Shown: positions 1-9,515 of the stretch, piece after piece
Layout of the letters: every line of letters begins with the position of its first letter
Numbering within the stretch: the stretch's first letter is position 1
NCBI GenBank assembly: GCA_017451505.1
Contig: JAFTOF010000001.1
Span: forward strand, 1-58,053
Source: Clostridia bacterium
GTDB lineage: Bacteria; Bacillota; Clostridia; UMGS1883
Direction of reading: 5' to 3'
Length of the DNA: 58,053 nucleotides
The notes under the pieces: generated by a model
The model's database searches: none
What the model was told of the DNA's origin: nothing
What the model saw: the letters and a program-made list of their open reading frames with translations, nothing else
Translations under genes and position numbers: made by a program

Positions 1-1056
1 GGTGCACTTTCAGGCGTGGTTATGAGCGATACACTTTCGTCAAATAACGGTAACCTCAGCCTCACAGTTCCTCTTTCGGAATATCCAGATGCTACAAGTG
101 TCAGGTGCTTTATTTGGGACGGAAATACATTAAGACCCTACACAGAGCCTAAGGAAACACCTGTTAAGACACTGCTTCAGGAGCAGTTCAGCGGTAAGAA
201 GGTAATTTTCATCGGTAATTCATTCATTTACTACGGAAGAACGGTGAAACATGTCAACAGCAAATACTATGAGCAAAGCGATAGAATCAATGACAAGGGT
301 GGATTCTATCAGCTTTGTAAGCAGAATGGTATTGATGTGGAAGTAACAAACTGGACTTTTGGCGGTCACAAACTTGGAGATTTATTCGGTGATAAATGTG
401 CCTACTCGGACTGCCCTAATTACGGCGAAATAAAGCACGAGGACTACCTTACAGACAAATATTATGATTATGTCGTTGTATCTCCTGGCTCGGGTGAAAG
501 ACAGAGTAACGAATTTATGGACAACATCGAATATATAACAGACTTCTTCCAGGCAACAAATCCCAACGTGGAGATAATTATTTTGGGTAATACTGCGGGA
601 CATGGTGTTGGTAAAGAGCTTACAACAATTACATCAAACTACAAAACTCTTTACAATGCAGGTTATCCCATTGCAGACTGGGGCCATCTTGTAAAGAACA
701 TTATTGACGGAACAGAAACTGTTCCGGGCGCAACCCAAATCTACAATAAGAATACCTTTATCGTAGATCAGAGCAGCTCCGACGGCTACCACCCCAATCT
801 TCTTTCGGGATATATCACCACTCTTTTCACTTATTGTACAATAACAGGGGAAAAGGCATTAGGTCAGCCCTATATGTATTTCTGGGATTCAACCACTGCT
901 CCTGCAAATGTGGCATCATATGTGGCGGACTACTACACAGATGGTGACGCAGATACAACCTTCCCCGAAATCCTTAACTCGGAATCGGATATCAGAGGTA
1001 TACAGAAGCTTATAGATAAGTATATGGAAGAAAAAGCATTCCTTACCGAGTATTAA
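1..1056 (+). CDS. SGNH/GDSL-like hydrolase, 5'-truncated by the window edge
   Basis: The reading frame is open from base 1, so the gene starts upstream; the first ATG at 16 is probably internal. The visible part has a short beta-rich stretch, then an SGNH-type hydrolase domain. Block I is GKKVIFIGNSFIYYG, with the Ser of GNS as likely nucleophile, and block V is DGYHPN, with Asp and His. Such domains deacylate carbohydrates or other esters. It is closely similar in its catalytic half to the genes at 1243 and 4129, so the three form a tandem paralog set. The substrate is unknown. A terminator follows directly. Confidence 0.75.
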   Translation, partial: GALSGVVMSDTLSSNNGNLSLTVPLSEYPDATSVRCFIWDGNTLRPYTEPKETPVKTLLQEQFSGKKVIFIGNSFIYYGRTVKHVNSKYYEQSDRINDKGGFYQLCKQNGIDVEVTNWTFGGHKLGDLFGDKCAYSDCPNYGEIKHEDYLTDKYYDYVVVSPGSGERQSNEFMDNIEYITDFFQATNPNVEIIILGNTAGHGVGKELTTITSNYKTLYNAGYPIADWGHLVKNIIDGTETVPGATQIYNKNTFIVDQSSSDGYHPNLLSGYITTLFTYCTITGEKALGQPYMYFWDSTTAPANVASYVADYYTDGDADTTFPEILNSESDIRGIQKLIDKYMEEKAFLTEY

Positions 1057-1063
1057 TATGATG

Positions 1064-1097
1064 AAAAAGCAAGTGGTTTTCTGTCACTTGCTTTTTT
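1064..1097 (+). terminator. Rho-independent terminator
   Basis: GCAAGTG and CACTTGC form a stem around a 9-base loop, with A-run on the left and T-run on the right. It lies just after the first SGNH gene. Confidence 0.85.
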
Positions 1098-1175
1098 GTG
1101 CGAAAAATCAACTTTAGATTCAAAAAATGCTTAAAAATCCATGGCATATCCACATGATGTTGACAAAATAGTCTA

Positions 1176-1204
1176 TTGCGGGTAACAGGATAAAATGATA
1201 TAAT
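1176..1204 (+). promoter_or_regulatory. Sigma-A-like promoter of the 930-aa SGNH gene
   Basis: TTGCGG, 17 bases, then TATAAT. The start codon at 1243 is preceded by an AAAGGAAG ribosome binding site. A TTGACA at 1160 is also present, but lacks a good -10 at 17 bases. Confidence 0.6.
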
Positions 1205-1242
1205 TTATACGTATAAAATCATCAAAAGAAAGGAAGAAAAAG

Positions 1243-4035
1243 ATGAAGAAAAAAGTATTAAGTATGCTGCTTGTTATCGTTATGCTTTTGAGCTTTTCTC
1301 TAAGCCTTACGGTTTCGGCATCAGAAACAAATGTCAGCGTCGTTTTTTATGATGTTATGACAAAAGAAGCAATCACAAGCTTGGAGGGTGTGGGCAGTAC
1401 ATATGCCAAAGTAAGCTTCACCTCACCTGAAAAGGCGAATGCATTTATAATTTGCTCATCTTACGACGGAGATGACAAGCTTTTGACTACTCACATCTGT
1501 GAAACAATCAGTACGGCAAGTGAGTACACCACAGAAGATATAGACCTTACAGGTGCACGTAAAATAAAGCTTTTCGTGATGGACAGCCGTGAAAACTTAG
1601 TGCCCCTTTGTGCTTCCACAGAGCTTACCCGTACAACGGACGACGGCACCGTTGCTCTTGCATTTGATGATAAGAGCCTTGTTACAGCAGGTGCATACGA
1701 CCCAAATGTATCTGTGGAGGAAGATGTACTGGGTGCCTATGACGATACTGTAGTGTCGGTGACATCAGGAATCAGCGGAGTTAAGTATGTGAACAATAAT
1801 ATGGCAATAAACTCATCTGGCGTATATTTTAATAGAAAGTACGTCTACACAACAGTTGATCTCAGCGATAAGCTTCCTGCAAAGAAGGTTACGGTTAATT
1901 TTACCGGAACTGTAACGGCTTCAGCCACCAGCTATATTTATATTAATCAGGTGGACGAATATCCGGAAGCAGGGGAGAATATCGTAGAAGGAACACGCCT
2001 TGCATATGCAAAAATGAATGGCAACACCTCAGATGTTGCATATTCCTGCGATATTACAGAGGCGTACAATAAGGCAGTAGGCTCCAAGCTTTACCTCAAA
2101 ATGTATGGCTGGTACGGAGCTACAAAGCGTTACGATAATGCGGTGCGACTTAATACGACAAACCTCTCACTTGCAGTAACACCCTCTACAGGAAATGATT
2201 TCAAGGTTACCTTTAACGTAGGTGCGGAAGACTTTGCTGCAGGCGTATATGATGAAATCACTCTTCCCGAGTGTACAAATGTAATTGCAGGCAGAAAGTT
2301 TGCAGGCTGGTCGGACGGAAAGAATGTCTACCAGGCAGGTGACAAATACATCGTTAATTCAAGCGTGAAATTCACCGCAACCTATGAAAAGGATCCTACA
2401 ACCTACACCGCCGCACAGAAAGCACTTGACGGCAAAAAGGTTATGTTCATCGGTAACTCATATGTATACTACGGAAACTGCGTATTGCAGCACACACAGC
2501 TTCAGTACCAATGGGATCAGAGAAATAACGACAAGGGATATTTCTATCAGCTTTGTAAAGAAAATAATATAGACGTTACCGTAAGGAACTGGTGCTTCAG
2601 CGGTCATGACCTGAATCAGACGTTCCAGGGTCCCTGCACAAGCAGTTACGCATCATGTGCCGGAGTAGACCATGAATCGCACATGGAAGACAGGGTACTT
2701 GACTATGTTATCATTTCACTTCACGCATCAAGTGGAGAAGAAAAAAATTTAGAAGCTAATATTGACTATGTAATGAATTTCTTCCGCGAGGCTAATCCCG
2801 ATGTTAAATTCGTACTCCTTGGTAACCATGCGGTTTACGGTTTAACTAACAGAGAAAGCTATCCCGGAATTGTAGAATATTACAAGACCCTTGAAGAGAA
2901 GGGCTTCATCATTGCTGACTGGGGCGAAATTGTGAATGACGTAGCAAACGGCGAAGTCGCTGTTCCCGGTGCAACTCAGACTTATAACAAAAACACATTT
3001 GTTAATACTAATGACGGATACCATGAAAATGAATTGTCAGGATATATTACAGCACTTTCTGCATTCTGTGCTATTACGGATGAAAGTGCAGTAGGTCAGC
3101 CTTATGCATTCTGTTCAGATAAGACTCTTCACAAATACTTTGATTTGTACGAGCGTAGAAGCGAGCGTTATAAGAACGACACAGACACCAATTTCATAGA
3201 AGTATTTGAATCTCCTGCAGATATGCTCGGCTTGCAGAAGCTTGTTGACAGGTACATAAATCCTGAATTAATTGTTCCCGTAACGCTTACTCTTAATGAC
3301 TGTGAGGAAGCAGGAACAACTACCTATGAAAAGGGCGACGAGGTAACACTTCCTACACCTACAAAATCTGCTAAGACACAGGAATACACATTTACCGGCT
3401 GGACAGACGGAACCAAGACCTATAATGCCGGTGATAAGCTTACCCTTAATCAGAACATGTCTCTTACTGCAACCTGGACGAGTACACCACGTGCAGAAGG
3501 AACAATAAGCTTTGATGATATAAGCCTTGTTAAAGTGGGTGCATGGGATGCTACTGCATCGGCGTATGATGATTCGGTTAAATCTATAACCTCAGGAATT
3601 ACAGGTTCTCAGGACATCAATTCTTACAGACCGGTTGTAAAACAAGACGGTGTTAATTCGTACGTAAACAGACATTTTATTTATGCCTGCATTGACCTGA
3701 CAAACGAGGCTCCTGCCGGAAAGGTTACAATAAATGTGACCGCAACGCCAACAGGCTCTGCTTCTCTCTATATATATCAGGTTGACTCATATCCTGCTGT
3801 AGATGAAAATTATGCAAGCGGAACAAAACTTACAAAAATCAGTTATACAAGTTCGCAGAAAAATACAGCAGTTACAACAAATTATGATATAACCGATATT
3901 TTCAATAAGGCAGTAGGTTCAAAGCTTTATTTCAGAATTTACGGTACGCATGGCAATGCGGAGCGCTATAGAAATGCTTTGAAATTTGATGCAAGTTTAT
4001 TGAATCTGTCATTCACAGCAGTTGCAGCAGAATAA
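1243..4035 (+). CDS. Secreted multidomain SGNH hydrolase with flanking beta-sandwich modules
   Basis: 930 aa with an N-terminal Sec signal (MKKKVLSMLLVIVMLLSFSLS, cleavage near the SASE). Order: short beta domain (about 30-130), a beta-sandwich module starting VALAFDDKSLV (about 140-320), an InlB/Listeria-type repeat ending FAGWSDGK...TATYE (about 325-385), the SGNH catalytic domain (GKKVMFIGNSYVYYG, block V NDGYHENE), a second InlB-like repeat (FTGWTDGTKTYNAGD), and a second beta-sandwich starting ISFDDISLVKVGAWD that repeats the first. The catalytic domain is therefore bracketed by a duplicated, probably carbohydrate-binding module. Likely an extracellular carbohydrate esterase; the substrate is not deducible. 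Confidence 0.75.
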   Translation: MKKKVLSMLLVIVMLLSFSLSLTVSASETNVSVVFYDVMTKEAITSLEGVGSTYAKVSFTSPEKANAFIICSSYDGDDKLLTTHICETISTASEYTTEDIDLTGARKIKLFVMDSRENLVPLCASTELTRTTDDGTVALAFDDKSLVTAGAYDPNVSVEEDVLGAYDDTVVSVTSGISGVKYVNNNMAINSSGVYFNRKYVYTTVDLSDKLPAKKVTVNFTGTVTASATSYIYINQVDEYPEAGENIVEGTRLAYAKMNGNTSDVAYSCDITEAYNKAVGSKLYLKMYGWYGATKRYDNAVRLNTTNLSLAVTPSTGNDFKVTFNVGAEDFAAGVYDEITLPECTNVIAGRKFAGWSDGKNVYQAGDKYIVNSSVKFTATYEKDPTTYTAAQKALDGKKVMFIGNSYVYYGNCVLQHTQLQYQWDQRNNDKGYFYQLCKENNIDVTVRNWCFSGHDLNQTFQGPCTSSYASCAGVDHESHMEDRVLDYVIISLHASSGEEKNLEANIDYVMNFFREANPDVKFVLLGNHAVYGLTNRESYPGIVEYYKTLEEKGFIIADWGEIVNDVANGEVAVPGATQTYNKNTFVNTNDGYHENELSGYITALSAFCAITDESAVGQPYAFCSDKTLHKYFDLYERRSERYKNDTDTNFIEVFESPADMLGLQKLVDRYINPELIVPVTLTLNDCEEAGTTTYEKGDEVTLPTPTKSAKTQEYTFTGWTDGTKTYNAGDKLTLNQNMSLTATWTSTPRAEGTISFDDISLVKVGAWDATASAYDDSVKSITSGITGSQDINSYRPVVKQDGVNSYVNRHFIYACIDLTNEAPAGKVTINVTATPTGSASLYIYQVDSYPAVDENYASGTKLTKISYTSSQKNTAVTTNYDITDIFNKAVGSKLYFRIYGTHGNAERYRNALKFDASLLNLSFTAVAAE

Positions 4036-4047
4036 AGCAAAATGCAA

Positions 4048-4098
4048 GTCATTCTGAGCGTAGCGAAGAATCTGAAAACTACGCTCGCTCAGGATGAC
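4048..4098 (+). repeat. Clostridial intergenic palindromic repeat (TCATTCTGAG family)
   Basis: Starts GTCATTCTGAGCG and ends CGCTCAGGATGAC, an imperfect inverted repeat able to fold into a long hairpin. It lies between two SGNH genes. Related sequence recurs inside the prophage at 43,538-43,580, and within the coding sequence of the giant prophage gene near 48,900. Confidence 0.7.
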
Positions 4099-4128
4099 AT
4101 TTACAGTAACAAAAGCGAGGTTCACAAT

Positions 4129-5427
4129 ATGAAAAAAGTAGTAGCAATTATTCTTTCAATTATGCTTTTATTACCATGTTTCCCTGCTATGGCGGAAAAT
4201 GGTATAAATATTATAATTGACGGAGAAACAAAGAATTTTGACGTTATGCCCATTATTGATAACAGCCGTACTCTTGTGCCGCTCAGGGGTATTTTTGAAT
4301 CTCTCGGTGCACAGGTTGCGTGGGACGGAGCCACATCTACCGTCACCGCAACCAAGGGTGACACAACGGTTGTTCTTCAAATTGGAAATCCCGTTGCAAC
4401 GGTAAACGGGAAAGAGGTAACCTTGGATGTTCCTGCAAAGATACTTGACGGCAGAACCATGGTTCCCGTAAGATTTGTTTCCGAAAGCCTTGGTTGTAAG
4501 GTTGACTGGGTAGGCGAGAGCCGCACTGTGGTTATCTCATCTCAGACACAGAGTGAAGTGGCAGTAAATAACAAGGTTAAGGAGCTTCTTGACGGCAAAA
4601 AGGTAATTATTATCGGCAACTCTTATGTATATTACGGAAACTGTGTAATACCGAAGGCAAGAACTGCCTACACCTGGGCTGACAGAAGTCACGATAAAGG
4701 CTATTTCTATCAGCTTTGTAAAGAGAACGGAGCTGAGGTCGAGGTTGTAAACTGGTGCTTTACCGGTCATACAATGTATAACACATTTGATGGTGCCTGC
4801 GATGGAAGCGTAGAATGTAAGGGAGTATTCCACGAGAGTCATCTGGAGGACAGATATTTCGACTATGTAATTGTATCTCCTCACGCATCGGCAGGAGAGG
4901 AGCAGAATATAGCGAAGAATTTTGACTATATTATGAACTTTTTCCGTGAGGCTAATCCCAATGTGAAATTTGTCTGCCTTGGCAATCACGCCGTTTACGG
5001 ATTGACGAACAAAAAAACAGTATTCCCCGGAATCTCTAATTATTATCAGACCCTTAAGGAAGAAAAGGGTGTATTAATTGCAGACTGGGGTGCAGTGGTA
5101 AAGGGTATTTTAGATGGCGGTGTTGTTCCCGGTGCAACGCAGGAATATAACATAAACACCTTTGTCAATAATAAAGACGGCTATCACGAAAATGCTTTAA
5201 GCGGATATATTACAGCACTTACTGCTTTCTGTGCAATCACGGGAGAGAGTGCCGTAGGTCAGCCGTATAAGTTCTGTGGTGATGCTTCTTTAGGCGAAAG
5301 ATACGACCTTGTAAAGTATAGAAATCAGTTTTATAAATCACCTGAAGACACCAATTTCCTTGAAGTATTTAATTCCGAAGCAGATATGAGAGGAATTCAA
5401 AAATTAATAGACTGGCTGTTTATATAA
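4129..5427 (+). CDS. Secreted stalk-domain plus SGNH hydrolase
   Basis: 432 aa. The start at 4129 (MKKVVAIILS) is chosen because it opens a signal peptide and follows GCGAGG; the upstream in-frame codons belong to the palindromic repeat. Residues about 25-140 form a copper-amine-oxidase N-terminal-like stalk domain (LVPLRGIFESLGAQVAWDG, then MVPVRFVSESLGCKVDW). The rest is the SGNH domain with GKKVIIIGNSYVYYG and the DGYHEN block. The family name reflects fold similarity and does not imply copper or amine oxidation. Third of three tandem SGNH paralogs; probably cell-surface or secreted esterase. Confidence 0.8.
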   Translation: MKKVVAIILSIMLLLPCFPAMAENGINIIIDGETKNFDVMPIIDNSRTLVPLRGIFESLGAQVAWDGATSTVTATKGDTTVVLQIGNPVATVNGKEVTLDVPAKILDGRTMVPVRFVSESLGCKVDWVGESRTVVISSQTQSEVAVNNKVKELLDGKKVIIIGNSYVYYGNCVIPKARTAYTWADRSHDKGYFYQLCKENGAEVEVVNWCFTGHTMYNTFDGACDGSVECKGVFHESHLEDRYFDYVIVSPHASAGEEQNIAKNFDYIMNFFREANPNVKFVCLGNHAVYGLTNKKTVFPGISNYYQTLKEEKGVLIADWGAVVKGILDGGVVPGATQEYNINTFVNNKDGYHENALSGYITALTAFCAITGESAVGQPYKFCGDASLGERYDLVKYRNQFYKSPEDTNFLEVFNSEADMRGIQKLIDWLFI

Positions 5428-5433
5428 GCACAA

Positions 5434-5468
5434 CAAAAAATGCAGTTCACTTTGAACTGCATTTTTTT
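5434..5468. terminator. Bidirectional terminator between convergent genes
   Basis: TGCAGTTCA and TGAACTGCA stem, A-run on one side and T-run on the other. It serves the plus-strand SGNH gene and the minus-strand gene ending at 5482. Confidence 0.88.
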
Positions 5469-5481
5469 GTGCTCAATGTAA

Positions 5482-6957
5482 TTATTTACTGCTTGGTGCA
5501 ACAAGCTTTTCTATATCAATTTTCCATACACTGTCAGTGGTGTACTTGTTGGCTTTTCTCCGATATTTTACAGCTCCGGATTCAAAGGTTACATACAGAT
5601 TGCCATTAGCCGCTGCAATCTCTTCCATGTAAGGTATTGCCTTTATGGATTTTTCAAGGCTTAAACGAATAACAGGAATTTCAAAACCTCCATCCAGAGT
5701 AACCGCTCCATGTGTGCCGACACTCTTGGAGGTGTCATATACATAGAGATAACTGGGGTTCCAGCTTTTTGAAGTAGCTGTCACAAGGTATTTACCTATG
5801 GAAGTCATTCCCTGAATTTTTTGCTCCTCTACCTCGTAGAGAACTTCGGGAGCGTAGTCATACAATTCGTTACCTTCAACCTTATATTTCGCCGCAAGAC
5901 CGCTTGGCTGTGTGGAATCAAGCTTATACCCTCTGATTAAGAAAGGATAGGACTCATGTACTATTGTTTTGCTGTATTTTTTGTCATCGATATCGTAATA
6001 ATTGCCCATCCATAAGTAACCGTCACTGCACTCCAAGAAATCGTTTGAGGAAGATATACCCAATGTAAGCATAATATTTTCCTCTACCTTTAGATGTCCT
6101 GTTGGCTCCATAGCATCAATCGTTGCCAGTGAAATCCTCTGTATGCGTGCACCGTTTTCAAAATAGATGTCCTTGTCGCTTATAGCAATGCCGCCCATGT
6201 GACCGCGATGTGGACTGCCGTCTTCATGAAGCAGTTGATACTGCCGTGCTACATTTCCCGTTTCTGCATCTACTACAACAATAGAAGAATTCATATTTTT
6301 GATTTTTGCAGAAAAATAACCGGAAAGATAGAACTGATTGGTGTCTTTTCTGTATGCAATTCCTTGGGGAATAAAATGTTCATTCAGTCCCGGATAGATG
6401 AATGCATTTTCAGCCATGGAATAAAATTCCTCATACACTTCGTCTTTTAAATTTGCACCCACAAGTGTTCCCTGGGAAAAAGGAACGCCGTTTTCGTACT
6501 TTTCATTGGAGTAAAAACAGAGAACACGCTCCACATCATTCCAGCTCATTGTACAGTCCAAAGCATGGCAAATTCCATATTGTGAAACAAAAACTCTGCC
6601 GTTTATCAAAGGAAAGTTAACCATAGCAGCTTTTTCCTCGCCGTTTACAAACATACTTCCGCCTACGGTAAATGTAGCAGTTCTGTCACCTTTTGTGATA
6701 GTCGCTGTTTTACTTTCACCTTCCCAGGAAACCTCAAATCCCATAGCTTCACTGATTGCACGAAGCGGAATGTAAAGGTATCTGAAATCGTCAGCCGTGT
6801 GGTAGGGCTTTTCATCGGGGAAATTAATTTCCTGTCCGTCAAAAAATACACGGAAGTTTGTGTCCTGTGGTGTTTCTTCTGCAAATACACTCATAGAGAA
6901 AAGTAATAAAAATACAAGTGCAAATGCCAAGGTTCTTTTTAACTTTTTCATTTTCAA
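5482..6957 (-). CDS. Secreted stalk-domain protein with propeller-like C-terminal region
   Basis: 491 aa, signal peptide ending near FAEE. Residues about 30-160 form a copper-amine-oxidase N-terminal-like stalk domain (YIPLRAISEAMGFEVSWEG). The remainder (about 170-490) has repeated beta-strand patterns such as GIAYRKDTNQFYLSGYF, IVVVDAETG and LWMGNYYD, suggesting a beta-propeller-like or lyase-like sensor fold; no catalytic motif is recognised. It is a full-length paralog of the C-terminal half of the protein at 7107-9515, and the last roughly 60 bases of the two genes are nearly identical. It has its own promoter at 6992-7020. Function unknown, probably envelope-associated. Confidence 0.7.
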   Translation of the reverse strand: MKMKKLKRTLAFALVFLLLFSMSVFAEETPQDTNFRVFFDGQEINFPDEKPYHTADDFRYLYIPLRAISEAMGFEVSWEGESKTATITKGDRTATFTVGGSMFVNGEEKAAMVNFPLINGRVFVSQYGICHALDCTMSWNDVERVLCFYSNEKYENGVPFSQGTLVGANLKDEVYEEFYSMAENAFIYPGLNEHFIPQGIAYRKDTNQFYLSGYFSAKIKNMNSSIVVVDAETGNVARQYQLLHEDGSPHRGHMGGIAISDKDIYFENGARIQRISLATIDAMEPTGHLKVEENIMLTLGISSSNDFLECSDGYLWMGNYYDIDDKKYSKTIVHESYPFLIRGYKLDSTQPSGLAAKYKVEGNELYDYAPEVLYEVEEQKIQGMTSIGKYLVTATSKSWNPSYLYVYDTSKSVGTHGAVTLDGGFEIPVIRLSLEKSIKAIPYMEEIAAANGNLYVTFESGAVKYRRKANKYTTDSVWKIDIEKLVAPSSK

Positions 6958-6991
6958 TTTCCTTTCGTATATGATTTATTTTGCTAATAAA

Positions 6992-7020
6992 ATTATACAC
7001 AAGAAAAGAAAATATTTCAA
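6992..7020 (-). promoter_or_regulatory. Sigma-A-like promoter of the 491-aa stalk protein
   Basis: On the minus strand TTGAAA, 17 bases, TATAAT, about 35 bases upstream of the start codon. Confidence 0.75.
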
Positions 7021-7057
7021 CAACGGCGGAAAAAATGAAAAACAATCAGAACCAATC

Positions 7058-7100
7058 AAAAAATGGGATGTAAAGAAGTGAATCTTTTTTACATCCCATT
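7058..7100 (-). terminator. Terminator after the esterase-stalk gene
   Basis: Minus strand AATGGGATGTAAA pairs with TTTACATCCCATT and is followed by a T-run. It ends the 10882-to-7107 operon. Confidence 0.85.
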
Positions 7101-7106
7101 ATGTAA

Positions 7107-9515
7107 TTATTTACTGCTTGGTGCGACAAGCTTTTCTATATCAATTTTCCATACACTGTCAGTGGCAGTTACATTGGCTGCCTTACGCAGTGCGATGGAA
7201 GAGGATTTGAATATTGCATAAAGCTGTCCGTCAGTCTGTGTGATTTCTTCAAGATGTGGCATTACGACTGATTTCTTTTCGCAATTAAGCTTGATTACGG
7301 GGATTTCAGCCGAACCGAGAGTGATTTTTTCGCCACTGTCAACGGCTTTTTCGGTATCATAAATCTGAATGTTGGAGAGACCGTCATTGTATGATGAAGC
7401 TGTAATAATATAGCTTCCCGAAACAGTCATTCCCTGTATTGCCTCGGAGTTATCTAACGAATAGAGAAAATCGGGAATGTAGTCATAGGCCTCGCCGTTT
7501 TCTGCCTTTTTGTTTTTGTCAAGTCTGCCTGTTGCAGAATCAAGCTTGTAGCCTTTAAGAAGGAAACCATAGTTTTCGTGAGCTTTTGATGCGAACTTTT
7601 TATCATCAGCTTTATAGTAGTTTCCTGTCCACAAAAATCCGTCCTTGAATTCAATAAAGGAGCTTCCTGAGCTGTGTCCCAAAGAGAGGTTGATATTTTC
7701 TTCAACCTTAATATATCCGTCAGAGGACTTATCTATAGCTTCAAGTGAAATTCGCTGAATATAGTTACCGTTTTCAAAATAAATGTCCTTATCGCTTACC
7801 GCAATACCGCTTAATTTTCCCTTGTGCATACCTCCATCGGCTTCAAGCAGTCTGTACTGCGTGGCTATTTTTCCTGTGGAGGCATCAATAACGGCAATTA
7901 TTGAGTTTCGGTCTGTGTTAAAATATCCGGAAACATAAAACTGATTGGTAGCTTTTCTGTATGCAATTCCGCCGGGAACAAAATCCTCCTGTACACCGGG
8001 AGTATTAAATGCCTTTTCTGCTATGGAATAAAACTGTTGATATTTTGCTGAGTCTGTATTAGCACCCGTGTAGCCACCCTGCGTTAAATCAGAACCGAGG
8101 GGATATTTCTCCTTTGAGTAGAAATATAAAACGCGGTTTACATCATCCCATCTCATAGAGCAATCAAGAGCGTGGCATATTCCGTATACGGAAACAAATA
8201 CTCTGTCGCCTTTCAGCGGGAAATTGAAATAGCAGGGCTTGTTCACTCCGTTTACAAGGCAATCTCCGCCAAGCTTGAAGGTAGTGATTCTTTCACCTTT
8301 TTTCACCGTTACTGTCTGAGTTTCGCCGTCCCAGGAAACATCAAAGCCTGCAGCTTCGCTTACTGCACGCAGAGGAATAAACATACCTCTGTTATCCGAT
8401 GCGTTAAACTTTGAACCGTTAGGCATTTTTACCGCGGTATTGGAAAAAGGCTGCTGGTCGGGGAAAATTATTTCTTCTCCGTCAAGCACCACTTTAAACC
8501 CTTTGTTTTCGGGAAGATCTAAAGCATGTTTTAAAAGTGTGTGTTTGGAAGAATTGCCTTCAAATACGTTAGTGTCGCGGTCTTTGCTTGCCATCCATGC
8601 AAAGTTGTCGTTTGCACTGCCATCCCAATTAGGACCATATATAAACGGCTTTATATTGTGGTCACCGTTTTCAAGAGTAACAATCTCAGCATTGGGATAA
8701 TTTTTTAATGCTTCAGCCATTACCTGGGTGGATTTGTAGGGGATAGTAGTATCCTTGGTGCCGTGACAAATTCTTATGGGAGTACTTTTCCATAAATCTA
8801 CACTGTCGGGATCTCCAATGCCGGCACCGATGACCGCAGCGGCAAACACATCGGGGCAGTCCCTTAAAATTGTATATGAGCCGATTGCACCCATTGAATG
8901 ACCTGCTAAATATAAACGTGATGCATCAACGGTATAGATATTGCCGCCGTAAGAAATCCCTTTTTCAAGATAACCTTCCATCATTTTTTCGACTGCACGA
9001 AGATATGGCGAAGAATTACTCTTGTCTTCGGTAATTTGTTGTACAATACCACCGGCGGGAACCTCGCTCCAGTATGCGTTTTTTCTGTCCTTGATTTCGT
9101 TGGGAGCACCGGGTGCCTGTGGTGCGAAAATAATACAGTCTTCGATGCTGTTTGCAATGCTTTCGGCATATTTTGCACTTCCTCCAAGGTCCTTAGACCA
9201 TGGGGTAGCACCTACTGTGCGGAAATAGCCAAGCTCACCGCCGTGCAGATAGAGCAAGAACGGATATTCCTTGTTACTGTCATAATTTTCGGGAAGATAT
9301 ACAGTATAACGAAGCTCACCGTGTTCCATATCTTCACGCTTTACTTCACCGGAAAGTGTTTTCCAAACCCTATTTAAAGAGGCTTTTTGCGTCCCTTCGT
9401 TTGTTGTAACTTCTGTTTTTACGTCAGGATGAGGATACATTTTTGACTGGGCAAATGCCGATTGACAAAAAAGCACCAACAGAGCACACGCTGAAATTAT
9501 AAATTTTTTCATCAT
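7107..9515 (-). CDS. Secreted alpha/beta-hydrolase esterase fused to stalk and propeller-like domains
   Basis: 802 aa with a signal peptide ending near AFAQ. Residues about 45-310 form an alpha/beta hydrolase of the feruloyl-esterase/PHB-depolymerase type: LLYLHGG oxyanion region, GHSMG nucleophile elbow, HGTKD (acid) and ENGDHN (His). Residues about 330-480 are a stalk domain (FIPLRAVSEAAGFDVSWDG). The rest is a propeller-like region paralogous to the gene at 5482. The start overlaps the stop of the upstream glycosidase (ATGA-type), implying translational coupling. Probably removes acyl or feruloyl groups from a plant polysaccharide outside the cell while the glycosidase acts inside; that link is inferred from the operon. 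Confidence 0.78.
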   Translation of the reverse strand: MMKKFIISACALLVLFCQSAFAQSKMYPHPDVKTEVTTNEGTQKASLNRVWKTLSGEVKREDMEHGELRYTVYLPENYDSNKEYPFLLYLHGGELGYFRTVGATPWSKDLGGSAKYAESIANSIEDCIIFAPQAPGAPNEIKDRKNAYWSEVPAGGIVQQITEDKSNSSPYLRAVEKMMEGYLEKGISYGGNIYTVDASRLYLAGHSMGAIGSYTILRDCPDVFAAAVIGAGIGDPDSVDLWKSTPIRICHGTKDTTIPYKSTQVMAEALKNYPNAEIVTLENGDHNIKPFIYGPNWDGSANDNFAWMASKDRDTNVFEGNSSKHTLLKHALDLPENKGFKVVLDGEEIIFPDQQPFSNTAVKMPNGSKFNASDNRGMFIPLRAVSEAAGFDVSWDGETQTVTVKKGERITTFKLGGDCLVNGVNKPCYFNFPLKGDRVFVSVYGICHALDCSMRWDDVNRVLYFYSKEKYPLGSDLTQGGYTGANTDSAKYQQFYSIAEKAFNTPGVQEDFVPGGIAYRKATNQFYVSGYFNTDRNSIIAVIDASTGKIATQYRLLEADGGMHKGKLSGIAVSDKDIYFENGNYIQRISLEAIDKSSDGYIKVEENINLSLGHSSGSSFIEFKDGFLWTGNYYKADDKKFASKAHENYGFLLKGYKLDSATGRLDKNKKAENGEAYDYIPDFLYSLDNSEAIQGMTVSGSYIITASSYNDGLSNIQIYDTEKAVDSGEKITLGSAEIPVIKLNCEKKSVVMPHLEEITQTDGQLYAIFKSSSIALRKAANVTATDSVWKIDIEKLVAPSSK

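Noticed and set aside
4042-4128. Upstream in-frame start for the stalk-SGNH protein
   Set aside because: That stretch is the palindromic intergenic repeat, and the signal peptide begins at 4129.
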